Assembly: GCF_015686695.1 (NCBI RefSeq)
Contig: NZ_JADPMR010000001.1
Span: 1,798,001 to 1,862,000, forward strand
Reading direction: 5' to 3'
DNA length: 64,000 nt
From: Vibrio nitrifigilis
Lineage (GTDB): Bacteria; Pseudomonadota; Gammaproteobacteria; Enterobacterales; Vibrionaceae
A program made the translations under genes and the position numbers. The notes beneath the pieces were generated by a model, which searched no databases, was not told the DNA's origin, and was given only the letters and a program-made list of their open reading frames with translations. This document shows, one piece after another, positions 50,864 through 58,439 of the stretch. The first letter of the stretch is position 1, and each line of letters begins with the position of its first letter.

Positions 50864-51235
50864 TTAAGACTTGGCTGTTATTAAGCCCAATTCCTTTTGT
50901 TTACGTTTACTTAAACTTTGTGAAACTATACGATAGGACTCTGATAAATAATACTTTAGTTCCTCGTTTAGTTTTTCTGAATTGCCTACTTGCTGAATCC
51001 ATTTCATACCTCGACTGGCAAAGTATGGCGCTGGAATATAGCCCTCAGATTCTCGCAAGAATTCGAAATTGAGATCAGAGGTTTTGAACGTAAATGCGGG
51101 GACTCCATTTTTACTTTTGGTACCAATGGCGAATACTTTACCACCGACCTTCCATACATCAGACCCACCCCACTGAACTACATGGGTCGTGGCTCGTAAT
51201 GAACTGCAAAATTGATTGAATTCTTTGTGACCCAT
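50864..51235 (-). CDS. MmcQ/YjbR family protein
   Basis: A 123-residue protein of the YjbR/MmcQ family: SLRATTHVVQWGGSDVWKVGG, VPAFTFKTSDLNFEFLRESEG and YFASRGMKWIQQVGN. These are small CyaY-like-fold proteins with a proposed DNA-binding surface, function not established. Occupies one cassette. Confidence 0.82.
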   Translation of the reverse strand: MGHKEFNQFCSSLRATTHVVQWGGSDVWKVGGKVFAIGTKSKNGVPAFTFKTSDLNFEFLRESEGYIPAPYFASRGMKWIQQVGNSEKLNEELKYYLSESYRIVSQSLSKRKQKELGLITAKS

Positions 51236-51254
51236 GCTTATTTTCCCAAGAGTT

Positions 51255-51352
51255 CATAACGTGTAGGTCAATTGTTGACTGCTGGCGCTAATTTATAGAA
51301 CCCAAATTCCTGTCAGTACGAAACGAAGTCAATTGCAACATTTTGTTTTGCG
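51255..51352 (-). repeat. attC site, family C
   Basis: Starts CATAACGTGTAGGTCAATTG, contains GCTGGCGCTAATTT and CCAAATTCCTGTCAG, and ends GTCAATTGCAACATTTTGTT touching the stop of the GNAT gene. The last box is GTTTTGC. Confidence 0.75.
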
Positions 51353-51353
51353 A

Positions 51354-51836
51354 TTATTCACACGCGAAAGACTCTAGTGATTCACCTGTTAAACGGTAAA
51401 TTACCCACTCATCTTGAGCTTTAGCACCTATTGATTCATAAAACTCAATTGCTGGCTTATTCCAATCTAATACGCACCACTCGAAACGACCACATCCTCG
51501 AGCAACGGCTTGCTTTGCTAAATATTTTAGAATTGCTTTACCTGCACCAATCTGTCGATATTCCGGCGATATATATAAATCTTCAAGGTAAAGTCCGTTT
51601 TTACCTAACCACGTAGAGTAATTGTAAAAATATACCGCAAAACCGATTGGTTCATTATTAACCAAACAAATGATCGCATGAGCTGTTGATTCTTTCGAAA
51701 AAAGACTTTGCTCTATATCTTCAATTTTAGCTTTTACTGACTGCTGCGATTTTTCGTAAGTGGCTAACTCATTAATAAATCTTAATATGGTAGATGCATC
51801 ATTTATAGTTGCATTCCTAATCTCAATTTTATTCAT
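51354..51836 (-). CDS. GNAT acetyltransferase
   Basis: A 160-residue GNAT of the diamine acetyltransferase-like group: IRNATINDASTILRFINELA, LEDLYISPEYRQIGAGKAILK (acetyl-CoA loop), FEWCVLDWNKPAIEFYESIGA. Members acetylate spermidine, spermine or other small amines; the substrate here is not known. A cassette gene with a clear attC. Confidence 0.87.
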   Translation of the reverse strand: MNKIEIRNATINDASTILRFINELATYEKSQQSVKAKIEDIEQSLFSKESTAHAIICLVNNEPIGFAVYFYNYSTWLGKNGLYLEDLYISPEYRQIGAGKAILKYLAKQAVARGCGRFEWCVLDWNKPAIEFYESIGAKAQDEWVIYRLTGESLESFACE

Positions 51837-51869
51837 TTATTCTCCATTTAATGCTAGGGCTGTTAAACG

Positions 51870-51966
51870 TTTAACCAAGCAAATAATTTCCAATCGTCAC
51901 TCAGTTAGTAGAGTTTTTGCATTAAAATGCGAAGCATTGAGAGTCTGCTTGACCAACAGGTTATGC
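51870..51966 (-). repeat. Possible degenerate attC
   Basis: TTAACC-AAGCA at the left and TGCTT-GACCAACA-GGTTATGC at the right give matching end stems, with GCATT/AATGC in the centre. The right box is about 44 bases from the nearest gene stop, unlike the others, so confidence is low. Confidence 0.35.
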
Positions 51967-52009
51967 ATTTACTTGGCTGCACCTATACAAGCCTGCTTCA
52001 GCCTGCATT

Positions 52010-52360
52010 CTAAAAGTACCTGATTGGTGTTTTTCCAAAATGGATCGAAATAATTTCTTCGCTTTTTTCTATATCACCTGCCTCTTCTGCAAGATAGGCA
52101 CCTTCAAGTTCTTTTTGCTTTTCTCCGTACAGCTCGTAGCCTAGCTCGTCAATTTCTTTGGCGATCACGGGCTTCAGCTGAGGATATATAGAATAAATGT
52201 CATATCTCATATCGTGTAGTTCACAAATAGCACGACCCACGCGTTGAACGTTCTTCTTGCGATCTAGACCTTCTACTTCCTTTACTAAAGGCGCGATCAT
52301 CACTATACGATCTAGCGCCTCAACCATTAATAATTCAATTATTTTTGCCTTATCTTCCAT
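52010..52360 (-). CDS. Hypothetical helical cassette protein
   Basis: A 116-residue acidic, all-helical soluble protein, MEDKAKIIELLMVEALDRIV, with EVEGLDRKKNVQRVGRAICELHD. No recognised family or catalytic motif. Encoded minus strand like the rest of the array; its downstream attC is degenerate or missing. Confidence 0.7.
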   Translation of the reverse strand: MEDKAKIIELLMVEALDRIVMIAPLVKEVEGLDRKKNVQRVGRAICELHDMRYDIYSIYPQLKPVIAKEIDELGYELYGEKQKELEGAYLAEEAGDIEKSEEIISIHFGKTPIRYF

Positions 52361-52374
52361 TACTCTACCTTATG

Positions 52375-52478
52375 TATAATACCTCACTCAATTGCGCACT
52401 ACGCAAGAGTGAAGCGAACAAATCACTTTAAATCACAACTGCTGTAATTGACTTCGTATATTGCAGTGGATTGTTATA
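52375..52478 (-). repeat. attC site, family B, left box decayed
   Basis: GTATAATACCTCACTCAATTGCGC opens the site (shown in part); the conserved AAC is replaced by AAT. Inner blocks AGTGAAGCGAACAAATCACT and right end GCAGTGGATTGTTATAAG are nearly identical to the site split by the IS110 element at 56800. Confidence 0.72.
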
Positions 52479-53221
52479 AGCACCGCCCCGTGAACAGAAA
52501 GTGAACCCAGTCATTTCTGCCTTGCTTGCGGGCTGCATTTATCGCCCTTTCAACGTCATACGTTACCCGATGAAAAGCAATGTCCCACTTTTGTTCAGAA
52601 GTTTGCTGCAATATTGCATAAGAAGCTTTTGACGAATAGTTTTGCATTGAGTGAACATTTGGTTCGTCATCTGTGTAGGCCTGCAAACCAACACTACCAG
52701 GGTTGATGACTATTTGCCCTGTCGATAGTTCAACACATCTTGGTGTATGGGTATGACCGCAAACTATAATTGGAGAGGATATGCCATCTAGTCTTTCAAT
52801 GATTTCACAATCAGTCCGAACTATTGGTTTTCCAGTACGAATGTCTTCCAACAAATACTCAAGGTCGTCTCTCGGTGTTCCATGACATGCATAAATATCC
52901 GTGGTGATTTGCAAGTCGAACGGTAATTGCTTCAACCAACTTAATGGTTCTTGTCCCAACTCATTCAGAATGAATTGCATTGTGGATTTGATGCTATTTC
53001 ACCTTCTGTAGCTTCATATATCTGCCGGTCTTGATTTCCCGATATAGTTATAAGGTTCAATGATTGCAAGTAATCATATGTCTGCCCGGCGCTATTGGCC
53101 CATATAGAATATCGCCAAGGTTAATAAAAGCAGTAACTCCTTTTACTCTCGCATCCTGAACCACAGCATCAAGCGCAAAAACATTACTATGAATATCTGA
53201 CAATATTGCAAATTTTTCCAC
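52474..53221 (-). pseudogene. Frameshifted metallophosphoesterase
   Basis: A calcineurin-like phosphatase broken into three frames. Residues from GTG 53221 give EKFAILSDIHSNVFALDAVV and NLGDILYGP (metal ligands D, H, D). After about 53098 the frame shifts, and the next frame has SLNLITISGNQDRQIYEATE (GN-x-D motif). After about 52982 it shifts again to MQFILNELGQEPLSW, IIVCGHTHTPRCVEL (last GHTHTP motif) and INPGSVGLQA. All motifs are present, so the inactivation is recent, or the two shifts are sequencing errors. Confidence 0.83.
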
Positions 53222-53250
53222 TATACACTTCCTGTGCTCATAAAGCCTTG

Positions 53251-53661
53251 TTATAGCGCTTTGCCGTTTACAAGTGACCAATGATGAGGCATTAACTCAC
53301 GTATAGTTTTGAAAACCAATGCATTATCTGGTGTCGTAATTGCTGCTTTGACGTCCCCGCCCCAGTGAACTAAACGCTCTTGGCAAATCCCACATGGTGA
53401 CAAGATTAGAAACTCGTCGTTCTCGTTTTCACGACACAGGCATAGAGAGTGGGTCACTCGCTCATTGAGTTTGTGAGCCTCTAAGTAAGCTCCTACTTCC
53501 ATACACAATGAAAGAGCATCATTTTTAGTATCAGGGGCAATACTCGTTAATATTTTTCCTGACTCTGTTCTAACAGCCGCAGCACCGCCCCACCCCGAAG
53601 GATATCGTATATTTACTAGTTCTACTGCTGCTTGATAAAGCTCTTTTCCTATATCATCCAT
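53251..53661 (-). CDS. Cytidine deaminase-like protein
   Basis: A 136-residue zinc deaminase: ALSLCMEVGAYLEAH (C-x-E in place of the common H/C-A-E) and LSPCGICQERLVHWGG (P-C-x2-C). Family includes cytidine and blasticidin-S deaminases; the substrate cannot be told. The stop TAA sits in CCTTGTTATAGC, the end box of an attC whose other parts are missing (about 53240-53256). Confidence 0.85.
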   Translation of the reverse strand: MDDIGKELYQAAVELVNIRYPSGWGGAAAVRTESGKILTSIAPDTKNDALSLCMEVGAYLEAHKLNERVTHSLCLCRENENDEFLILSPCGICQERLVHWGGDVKAAITTPDNALVFKTIRELMPHHWSLVNGKAL

Positions 53662-53689
53662 GACTATCCATATTCAATTTTATTGTGCG

Positions 53690-53810
53690 CTATGACGTCC
53701 ACTTAACTTGCTGCCAACTGCACCACACTCAAAAGGGCCACTGTAATCACAAAAGCCAAACCGAACCAAAAACGCCATAGGTTGGAAGTCAGGTTGAAGC
53801 GTTTGTTATG
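53690..53810 (-). repeat. VCR-like attC, left box mutated
   Basis: On the coding strand it opens TAACAAACGCTTCAACC, very like V. cholerae repeats, and ends AAGTGGACGTCATAG. The distal box reads GTC instead of the conserved GTT, so recombination there may be impaired. Confidence 0.72.
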
Positions 53811-54348
53811 TGCGTAGTTTCCAAATGTTACTACTATCTTTTTCAACCAAGCCGTCTTTCTCGAGACGCATTAGGTAAGTTATAACCGTAGAGGGAGCCA
53901 AACCTAGTTCACTAGCAATCCCCCTTGCCGAATAACTACCTTTACCTATTGTATCCAAAATATCCATCATTCGAGCCGGCATGGTTTCCTTGGTAATAGT
54001 TTTAGCCAATTCTGATTTTGCTCGTTCAAGATCTTCCTGGGATAACTTTGCGCCACGTTGGTTAATAGAGGCAAAAATTTCGTCCATTTGATGATCCACC
54101 TTCTCTTTTAAGTTGTTCGCCTGAAGGTAATGATTCTGGTCATCGAAGTCGCTTGGGGCATATAAAACAATATTTTTGAAATATAGAACAAAGAAAAATA
54201 ACAGTACTATCGCCATAGGAAACGCCATGACAAAGTAAACAAAAATTGCTTGAATCTCTAATGGTAGCTTCACCAAAGCAACTGTGGCTAATGTTTCAGC
54301 TACACCTGCAAAAATGGCAATTATTGTCAATGGGTTACTTACTTTCAT
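53806..54348 (-). CDS. Membrane-anchored winged-helix protein
   Basis: A 180-residue protein. Two N-terminal membrane helices (PLTIIAIFAGVAETLATVAL; IQAIFVYFVMAFPMAIVLLF) precede a helical linker with HQMDEIFASINQRG. The C-terminus is a winged helix of MarR/ArsR type (ILDTIGKGSYSARGIASELG, LAPSTVITYLMRLEKDGLVEK). This would put a DNA-binding domain at the inner membrane. The ATG at 54348 is chosen because the longer frame reads attC sequence. No target is evident. Confidence 0.75.
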   Translation of the reverse strand: MKVSNPLTIIAIFAGVAETLATVALVKLPLEIQAIFVYFVMAFPMAIVLLFFFVLYFKNIVLYAPSDFDDQNHYLQANNLKEKVDHQMDEIFASINQRGAKLSQEDLERAKSELAKTITKETMPARMMDILDTIGKGSYSARGIASELGLAPSTVITYLMRLEKDGLVEKDSSNIWKLRT

Positions 54349-54378
54349 AACTCTCCAATTTAATTTTGATACCAAGCA

Positions 54379-54502
54379 CATAACGCCCTGTTAAGGTGTG
54401 AGCAACGCAATACTGAAGCTCCTGCATACCACCTTAAACACAAAACGCAACGCATAGCAAAAATGCCAAGCGTTGCGAATCACTCTTAAACAGATTGTTA
54501 TA
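54379..54502 (-). repeat. attC site, family A (VCR-like, 124 bp)
   Basis: ATAACGCCCTGTTAAGGTGTG ... (shown in part) with GCAACGCAATAC and its complement GCGTTGCGAATCAC, ending CAGATTGTTATA. Nearly identical to the sites at 55450 and 59041 and laid out like the 120-bp V. cholerae repeats. Confidence 0.9.
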
Positions 54503-55417
54503 TCACCAAGCCTCAGGGTTCTCACAACGAGGGCAAACGTTCACTAAATTTTCATCCCAATACGACATCTCTTCATTAGCCCAAGGTAAGCCACAAACGT
54601 CACAGTCTACTTCAATTTGCCCTGACTCTTCATTCCCGCAGAATGTACATTTATAACCTGTAGGCGATTCACTATCAGGGATAATTGTTTGATTATGACA
54701 CTCTTCACAATAGTACTCATTCCACTCAATAAACATTTGGTGCTTAGGTCGAGTGCCTCTGAATAATGCTTCCTTTGCTTCATGCACATCCATATGCGCT
54801 TCTGCTAAGGCGTGCTCATATTCGTCAGCCAGTACCTTAAAAGTGTCGTAACAATGCTTTCCAACTTCCTTTTCTAAGTTGAATAACGAAAACACGTCTG
54901 CAAATTCATCTAACCCTCGAACTAATCGACCAATGCACAAGCGAACTTCCTTTACCGTGAATTCAAACTGAAAGTGTTCAATGGCATTACGAATCCCTTT
55001 CATCCAGTCAATATCATCAATAAAGTCTTGATCAACAAAATGGTTACCGGTGATTGAACAAGTTTCGTGTTTGGCGATAGCCAACACATCACTTACGTTA
55101 ACGGTAAATGGATTGTCGTGACCAGCCACTACAGCTTCGAAATCAAAGTCTTCTTTTTCTAACTCATAGTACGCTGCCAAAAGATCTATTTTCTTTTCTG
55201 ATGCTCGTTGCTTTACTTTTTTATAGCACTTAGAAAAAACCAAGTTTTCATCAAGGCTTTGTAAATACATTTTCAAAACAAGTTCAATCGCATGGGACAA
55301 GTGCAGGATTGTAAATTTATAACCCTTGTCATCACCATTTTGAGCACTCTCTAGCTTAGCCAGTGCTTCGTTAAAACTATCTATTGCGTTCGATTTTATA
55401 TCTAATTTTATTCTCAT
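54503..55417 (-). CDS. HEPN-like protein with C-terminal zinc ribbons
   Basis: A 304-residue cassette protein. Residues about 1-190 are helical with FTILHLSHAIELVLKMYLQS and MKGIRNAIEHFQFEF; the RNAIEH run is the R-x4-H signature of HEPN RNases. The C-terminal third has zinc ribbons YYCEECHN...YKCTFCGNEE, VDCDVCGLPW and NVCPRCENPE. I do not know a named family with this pairing. The ATG at 55417 is chosen because the frame before it reads attC DNA. It could be a defence or toxin-like RNase; inferred only. Confidence 0.72.
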   Translation of the reverse strand: MRIKLDIKSNAIDSFNEALAKLESAQNGDDKGYKFTILHLSHAIELVLKMYLQSLDENLVFSKCYKKVKQRASEKKIDLLAAYYELEKEDFDFEAVVAGHDNPFTVNVSDVLAIAKHETCSITGNHFVDQDFIDDIDWMKGIRNAIEHFQFEFTVKEVRLCIGRLVRGLDEFADVFSLFNLEKEVGKHCYDTFKVLADEYEHALAEAHMDVHEAKEALFRGTRPKHQMFIEWNEYYCEECHNQTIIPDSESPTGYKCTFCGNEESGQIEVDCDVCGLPWANEEMSYWDENLVNVCPRCENPEAW

Positions 55418-55449
55418 TATTGCCCCTAACCTGCTGAGTTTCCAGGTGA

Positions 55450-55572
55450 TATAACGCCCTGTTAAGGTGTAAGCAACGCAATACCGAAGCTCCCGCATAT
55501 CACCTTAACCACTAAAACCAACGCATAGTAAAAATGCCACGCGTTGCGAATCACTCTTGAACAGTTTGTTAC
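55450..55572 (-). repeat. attC site, family A
   Basis: Same family as 54379-54502, with only scattered substitutions. Right box CAGTTTGTTACAAG overlaps the stop of the methyltransferase-like gene. Confidence 0.9.
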
Positions 55573-56246
55573 AAGGATTTTACCACCAACATTTTATGGG
55601 CCCCTTTTTGAAACCTATACTCACTATCGACTAATTCGCACTTAATACCAAGCTTAGATAGATGATTAATAACTGTTTCTAGATGTGGCGAAAGATTATC
55701 TTTAAGAGTGACTAAGGGGTAAACTCGAACCTCTTTTGCAACACGGGTAAGCTCCTGTATTGCGTCTAAATGCTGCTGTAGATTTATTTGTTCACTGTAT
55801 AAAAACAGGAAGTGAGAACAAACAGCAAGATCAAATTGACCAGACTCAAAGGGCAAAGACGGTAACGCCGCTTCTATGTATCTTTTTTCTTCTTTACCCC
55901 GCTCATAGTCAACTAAGAAAGCTTCCATCGCTGACATTCGAACTTCACCAAGTTCTTTTACAGATGCTATGGAATCCCAGATATAGTTATCTTGGTTTTC
56001 TTCCATTTGAGGCATGATTTCATCATATACCTCTGCAATTCTGGTTTTTAATTGTTCGCGTGAAAAGCTGTATGTGGGATCAATTGAAATAACAGAACCA
56101 CCCCGTTTAGTGAGTACCGTATTAAATGATGCCGGACCATCACCACAGCCAAGTATTGACTTGGTAATATCTTGATCAGTAAGGCAGAACATTTTTTTAT
56201 ATTCTTGGAAAGATCTCCCCCACGGTACTATATTTTTCAATTCCAT
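55569..56246 (-). CDS. SAM-dependent methyltransferase-like protein
   Basis: A 225-residue protein. ILGCGDGPASFNTVLTKRG is a motif-I glycine loop and VISIDPTYSF the acidic motif-II end, as in class I methyltransferases. LPSLPFESGQFDLAVCSHFLF matches motif IV. The substrate is unknown. The ATG at 56246 is chosen since the reading beyond it is the upstream attC. Family-A attC at its 3-prime end. Confidence 0.83.
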   Translation of the reverse strand: MELKNIVPWGRSFQEYKKMFCLTDQDITKSILGCGDGPASFNTVLTKRGGSVISIDPTYSFSREQLKTRIAEVYDEIMPQMEENQDNYIWDSIASVKELGEVRMSAMEAFLVDYERGKEEKRYIEAALPSLPFESGQFDLAVCSHFLFLYSEQINLQQHLDAIQELTRVAKEVRVYPLVTLKDNLSPHLETVINHLSKLGIKCELVDSEYRFQKGAHKMLVVKSL

Positions 56247-56275
56247 TCGGACTTTCTTAATCCTTGTAACGCTGA

Positions 56276-56330
56276 GAACAGTTGCAAAATGACGTGCCAA
56301 TTATTTTGTCAATTGATTCGACTTGTTAGT
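56276..56330 (-). repeat. Short attC site (55 bp)
   Basis: TGTAACGCTGAGAACAGTTGC ... (in part) ... CAATTGATTCGACTTGTTAG. Conserved AAC and GTTAG boxes with pairing L stems AGTTGC/CAATTG-like. The downstream gene's last codons lie inside it. Confidence 0.75.
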
Positions 56331-56773
56331 TGTTGTGTTTCGTATTGACCAAGATTCTGATCTGAAATTTGCTCTCTTAAACCAAACCATTTCTCACAAC
56401 TAGATAGCCATTGTTTTCCGCGAAATTCCATTTCTTGCGCTTTTTGTCTGAAGTTATCTGAATTAGTTTTGATAGCTAATTCTTCCATCATGTTTTTATT
56501 ATCTTTCCAACCATCAGGATCGGATCTTCGTGAAATAATAAAATATTCAATAACACCTCTAAGCATCAGAATCATACCAATTTCACGCATTATATCGCCA
56601 CGAACACTAGACATTATTCTGATAAATTCAGTTGGTATATTGTCTGAATCTAACGACAAATCAATGAGTTCAAAACCCGGGCAACAAGAAGCAACTATAT
56701 ATGCAAGATCGATTTTATGATCTAGAGGTAAGGCTTGATACCAACTTTCAATTCTTTCTAATGGTGAATCCAT
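56309..56773 (-). CDS. Hypothetical helical cassette protein
   Basis: A 154-residue all-helical soluble protein, MDSPLERIESWYQALPLDHK, with IGMILMLRGVIEYFIISRRS and WLSSCEKWFGLREQIS. No family recognised. Its last seven or so residues are encoded within the attC at 56276-56330. A family-B attC, split by an IS110 element, lies upstream. Confidence 0.7.
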   Translation of the reverse strand: MDSPLERIESWYQALPLDHKIDLAYIVASCCPGFELIDLSLDSDNIPTEFIRIMSSVRGDIMREIGMILMLRGVIEYFIISRRSDPDGWKDNKNMMEELAIKTNSDNFRQKAQEMEFRGKQWLSSCEKWFGLREQISDQNLGQYETQQLTSRIN

Positions 56774-56799
56774 TTTTTCTCCGAAGCTTAATTAAAACA

Positions 56800-56898
56800 A
56801 CTAACGCCCCACTCAATTGCGCACAACGCTGGTAGTGAAGCGAACAAATTACTTTAAACCACAATTGCCAGTGTTAACTGCGTCAATTGCAGTGGATT
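56800..56898 (-). repeat. Family-B attC, split by IS110 insertion
   Basis: CTAACGCCCCACTCAATTGCG ... (in part) to CAGTGGATT. The remaining GTTATA of its right box lies at 58439-58444 across the IS. Without the IS it would match the site at 52375-52478 through the TGGATTGTTATA end. It belongs to the cassette coding for 58440-59024. Confidence 0.85.
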
Positions 56899-57143
56899 AT
56901 AGTTACTCCATTCCACAACTTCTGGTTTACCAAAACCAATGAAAGGTGGAACATGCTTCTACTGATTACGAATATGCATGCGAAAAGCATTCGATGCTCA
57001 TAACAATACATTCGAACCAGTAGAGGCAACTCGATTTCATCACGCATACTCAGGGACTGCCGTTCCACCGACTCTCTATAATATCTGCGAGAAACGAGTT
57101 TTCAGCACGTTCCAAATTCTAATTTACTCTTCGGAGGCTCACC
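56899..57143 (+). ncRNA. Candidate bridge-RNA region of the IS110 element
   Basis: Within the left end, TGCTTCTACTG (56954-56964) pairs over 11 positions with CAGTAGAGGCA (57018-57028; one G-U). The enclosed loop starts with GATT, which equals the target just left of the insertion, and later has ATAAC (57000-57004), the complement of the target's GTTAT. This is the layout expected of an IS110 target-binding loop. Inferred from known IS110/IS621 biology; not tested. Confidence 0.45.
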
Positions 57144-58406
57144 ATGAAAGCGTTCTCTCCATCCGATTTTCCTGTTCTAATCGGCATTGATTGGGCTGAC
57201 CAAAAACATGATATTTGTGAAATTCTTCCTAACCAAACTTCACCGACTTTTTATGTCATTTCATCCAAACCTAATGCCATTCATGATTGGGCTACACAAC
57301 TCAAATCGCGATTTCCAAACCAAAAAATCGCCATCGCTTGTGAGTTAAAAAAAGGGCCTCTCATTTATGCCTTAGAGCAATACGATCACATCATTTTGTT
57401 TCCCGTCAATCCAACTACCGTCTCTAACATCCGCAAAGCTTTTGCCAGTAGTGGGGCTAAAGATGACCCGACCGACGCATTCATTATTGCCGAATTACTC
57501 CAACGAAATATGGATAAATTCTCGCCTCTTGTTCCAGATCAACCTTCTATCCGAGCCATTACCCGGTTAGTCGAAGGACGGCGAAAACTCGTGCAAAATC
57601 GTGTCGATTTAACCAACCGAATCACTGCACTACTTAAAGAATACTACCCACAACCTGTTGAATGGTTTAAAGAAAAAGACACCGAAATTTTCTGTGACTT
57701 TATTACTCAGTGGCCCACACTTGAGCGAGCACAACAAGCGAGACCATCCACTTTACTTAAGTTTTTCAACGCTCATAATGCCCACTATCCAGAACGTAAT
57801 CAGCGTCGAGTTGAACAGATAAAATCGGCAGTGACGCTCACTCAAGACCAAGGCATTATTGCCCCAAACACGCTCATGGTTATCATCTGTATCGAACAAT
57901 TACGCCTGCTCATCAGAGCTATTACCGCCATTGATAAAGACATAAAACAACGCTATAAAGCCCAAAAAGATCGTGCTATTTTCGATAGTTTCCCTGGTGC
58001 TGGCCCTCAATTAGCCCCCAGATTACTCGTTGCATTTGGAACTAACAGACAACGATACAATAATGCCGCTGAGCTACAAAAATATGCTGGTATTGCTCCT
58101 GTGATTGAACGCAGTGGGAAAAAATCATGGACTCACTGGCGATACTGTTGCCCTAAATTCTTGAGACAAACGTTTATCGAATGGGCTGGGCTTTCTGTCC
58201 GTTTTTCATTTTGGGCAAAAGCGTTTTATCAGCAACAAATCGAGAAAGGAAAACCACATAATACAGCGATAAGAGCACTCGCTTTTAAGTGGATTAGAAT
58301 TGCTTTTCGATGCTGGAAAACCAGTACACCGTATGACGAAACTAAGTATTTAGAGTCTTTAAAAGCAAAGGGATCACAACTTCTCACTTACGCATTAAAT
58401 GGCTAA
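57144..58406 (+). CDS. IS110-family transposase (DEDD, bridge-RNA guided)
   Basis: A 420-residue recombinase. N-terminal DEDD RuvC-like domain: IGIDWADQKHDI, ACELKKGPL, and AKDDPTDAFIIAEL. C-terminal domain: FDSFPGAGPQLAPRLLVAFG and the catalytic-Ser region LQKYAGIAPVIERSGKK. The start at 57144 has GGAGG 8 bases upstream. Intact frame. It recognises its target through an RNA in the left end. Gene orientation is opposite to the cassette genes. Confidence 0.93.
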   Translation: MKAFSPSDFPVLIGIDWADQKHDICEILPNQTSPTFYVISSKPNAIHDWATQLKSRFPNQKIAIACELKKGPLIYALEQYDHIILFPVNPTTVSNIRKAFASSGAKDDPTDAFIIAELLQRNMDKFSPLVPDQPSIRAITRLVEGRRKLVQNRVDLTNRITALLKEYYPQPVEWFKEKDTEIFCDFITQWPTLERAQQARPSTLLKFFNAHNAHYPERNQRRVEQIKSAVTLTQDQGIIAPNTLMVIICIEQLRLLIRAITAIDKDIKQRYKAQKDRAIFDSFPGAGPQLAPRLLVAFGTNRQRYNNAAELQKYAGIAPVIERSGKKSWTHWRYCCPKFLRQTFIEWAGLSVRFSFWAKAFYQQQIEKGKPHNTAIRALAFKWIRIAFRCWKTSTPYDETKYLESLKAKGSQLLTYALNG

Positions 58407-58439
58407 AATTTTACTTGTTGTCCATCTCAGGGCGTGTTG

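Larger units (their letters stand above)
56899..58438 (+). mobile_element. IS110-family element inserted in an attC
   Basis: A 1540-bp element; left end ATAGTTACTCC, right end GGGCGTGTT. No terminal inverted repeats. A TT dinucleotide (56897-56898 and 58437-58438) is shared by both junctions and the target. The long left non-coding end (245 bp) and short right end (32 bp) fit the IS110 group, where the left end encodes the bridge RNA. Target is the GTTAT box of attC. Confidence 0.87.

Noticed and set aside
55417..55498. Shared N-terminal extension (RYCVA-x-x-LTGRYIT) of the proteins at 54503 and 58440
   Set aside because: The similarity is only the translation of the near-identical family-A attC upstream of both genes. 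The real starts are at 55417 and 59024.
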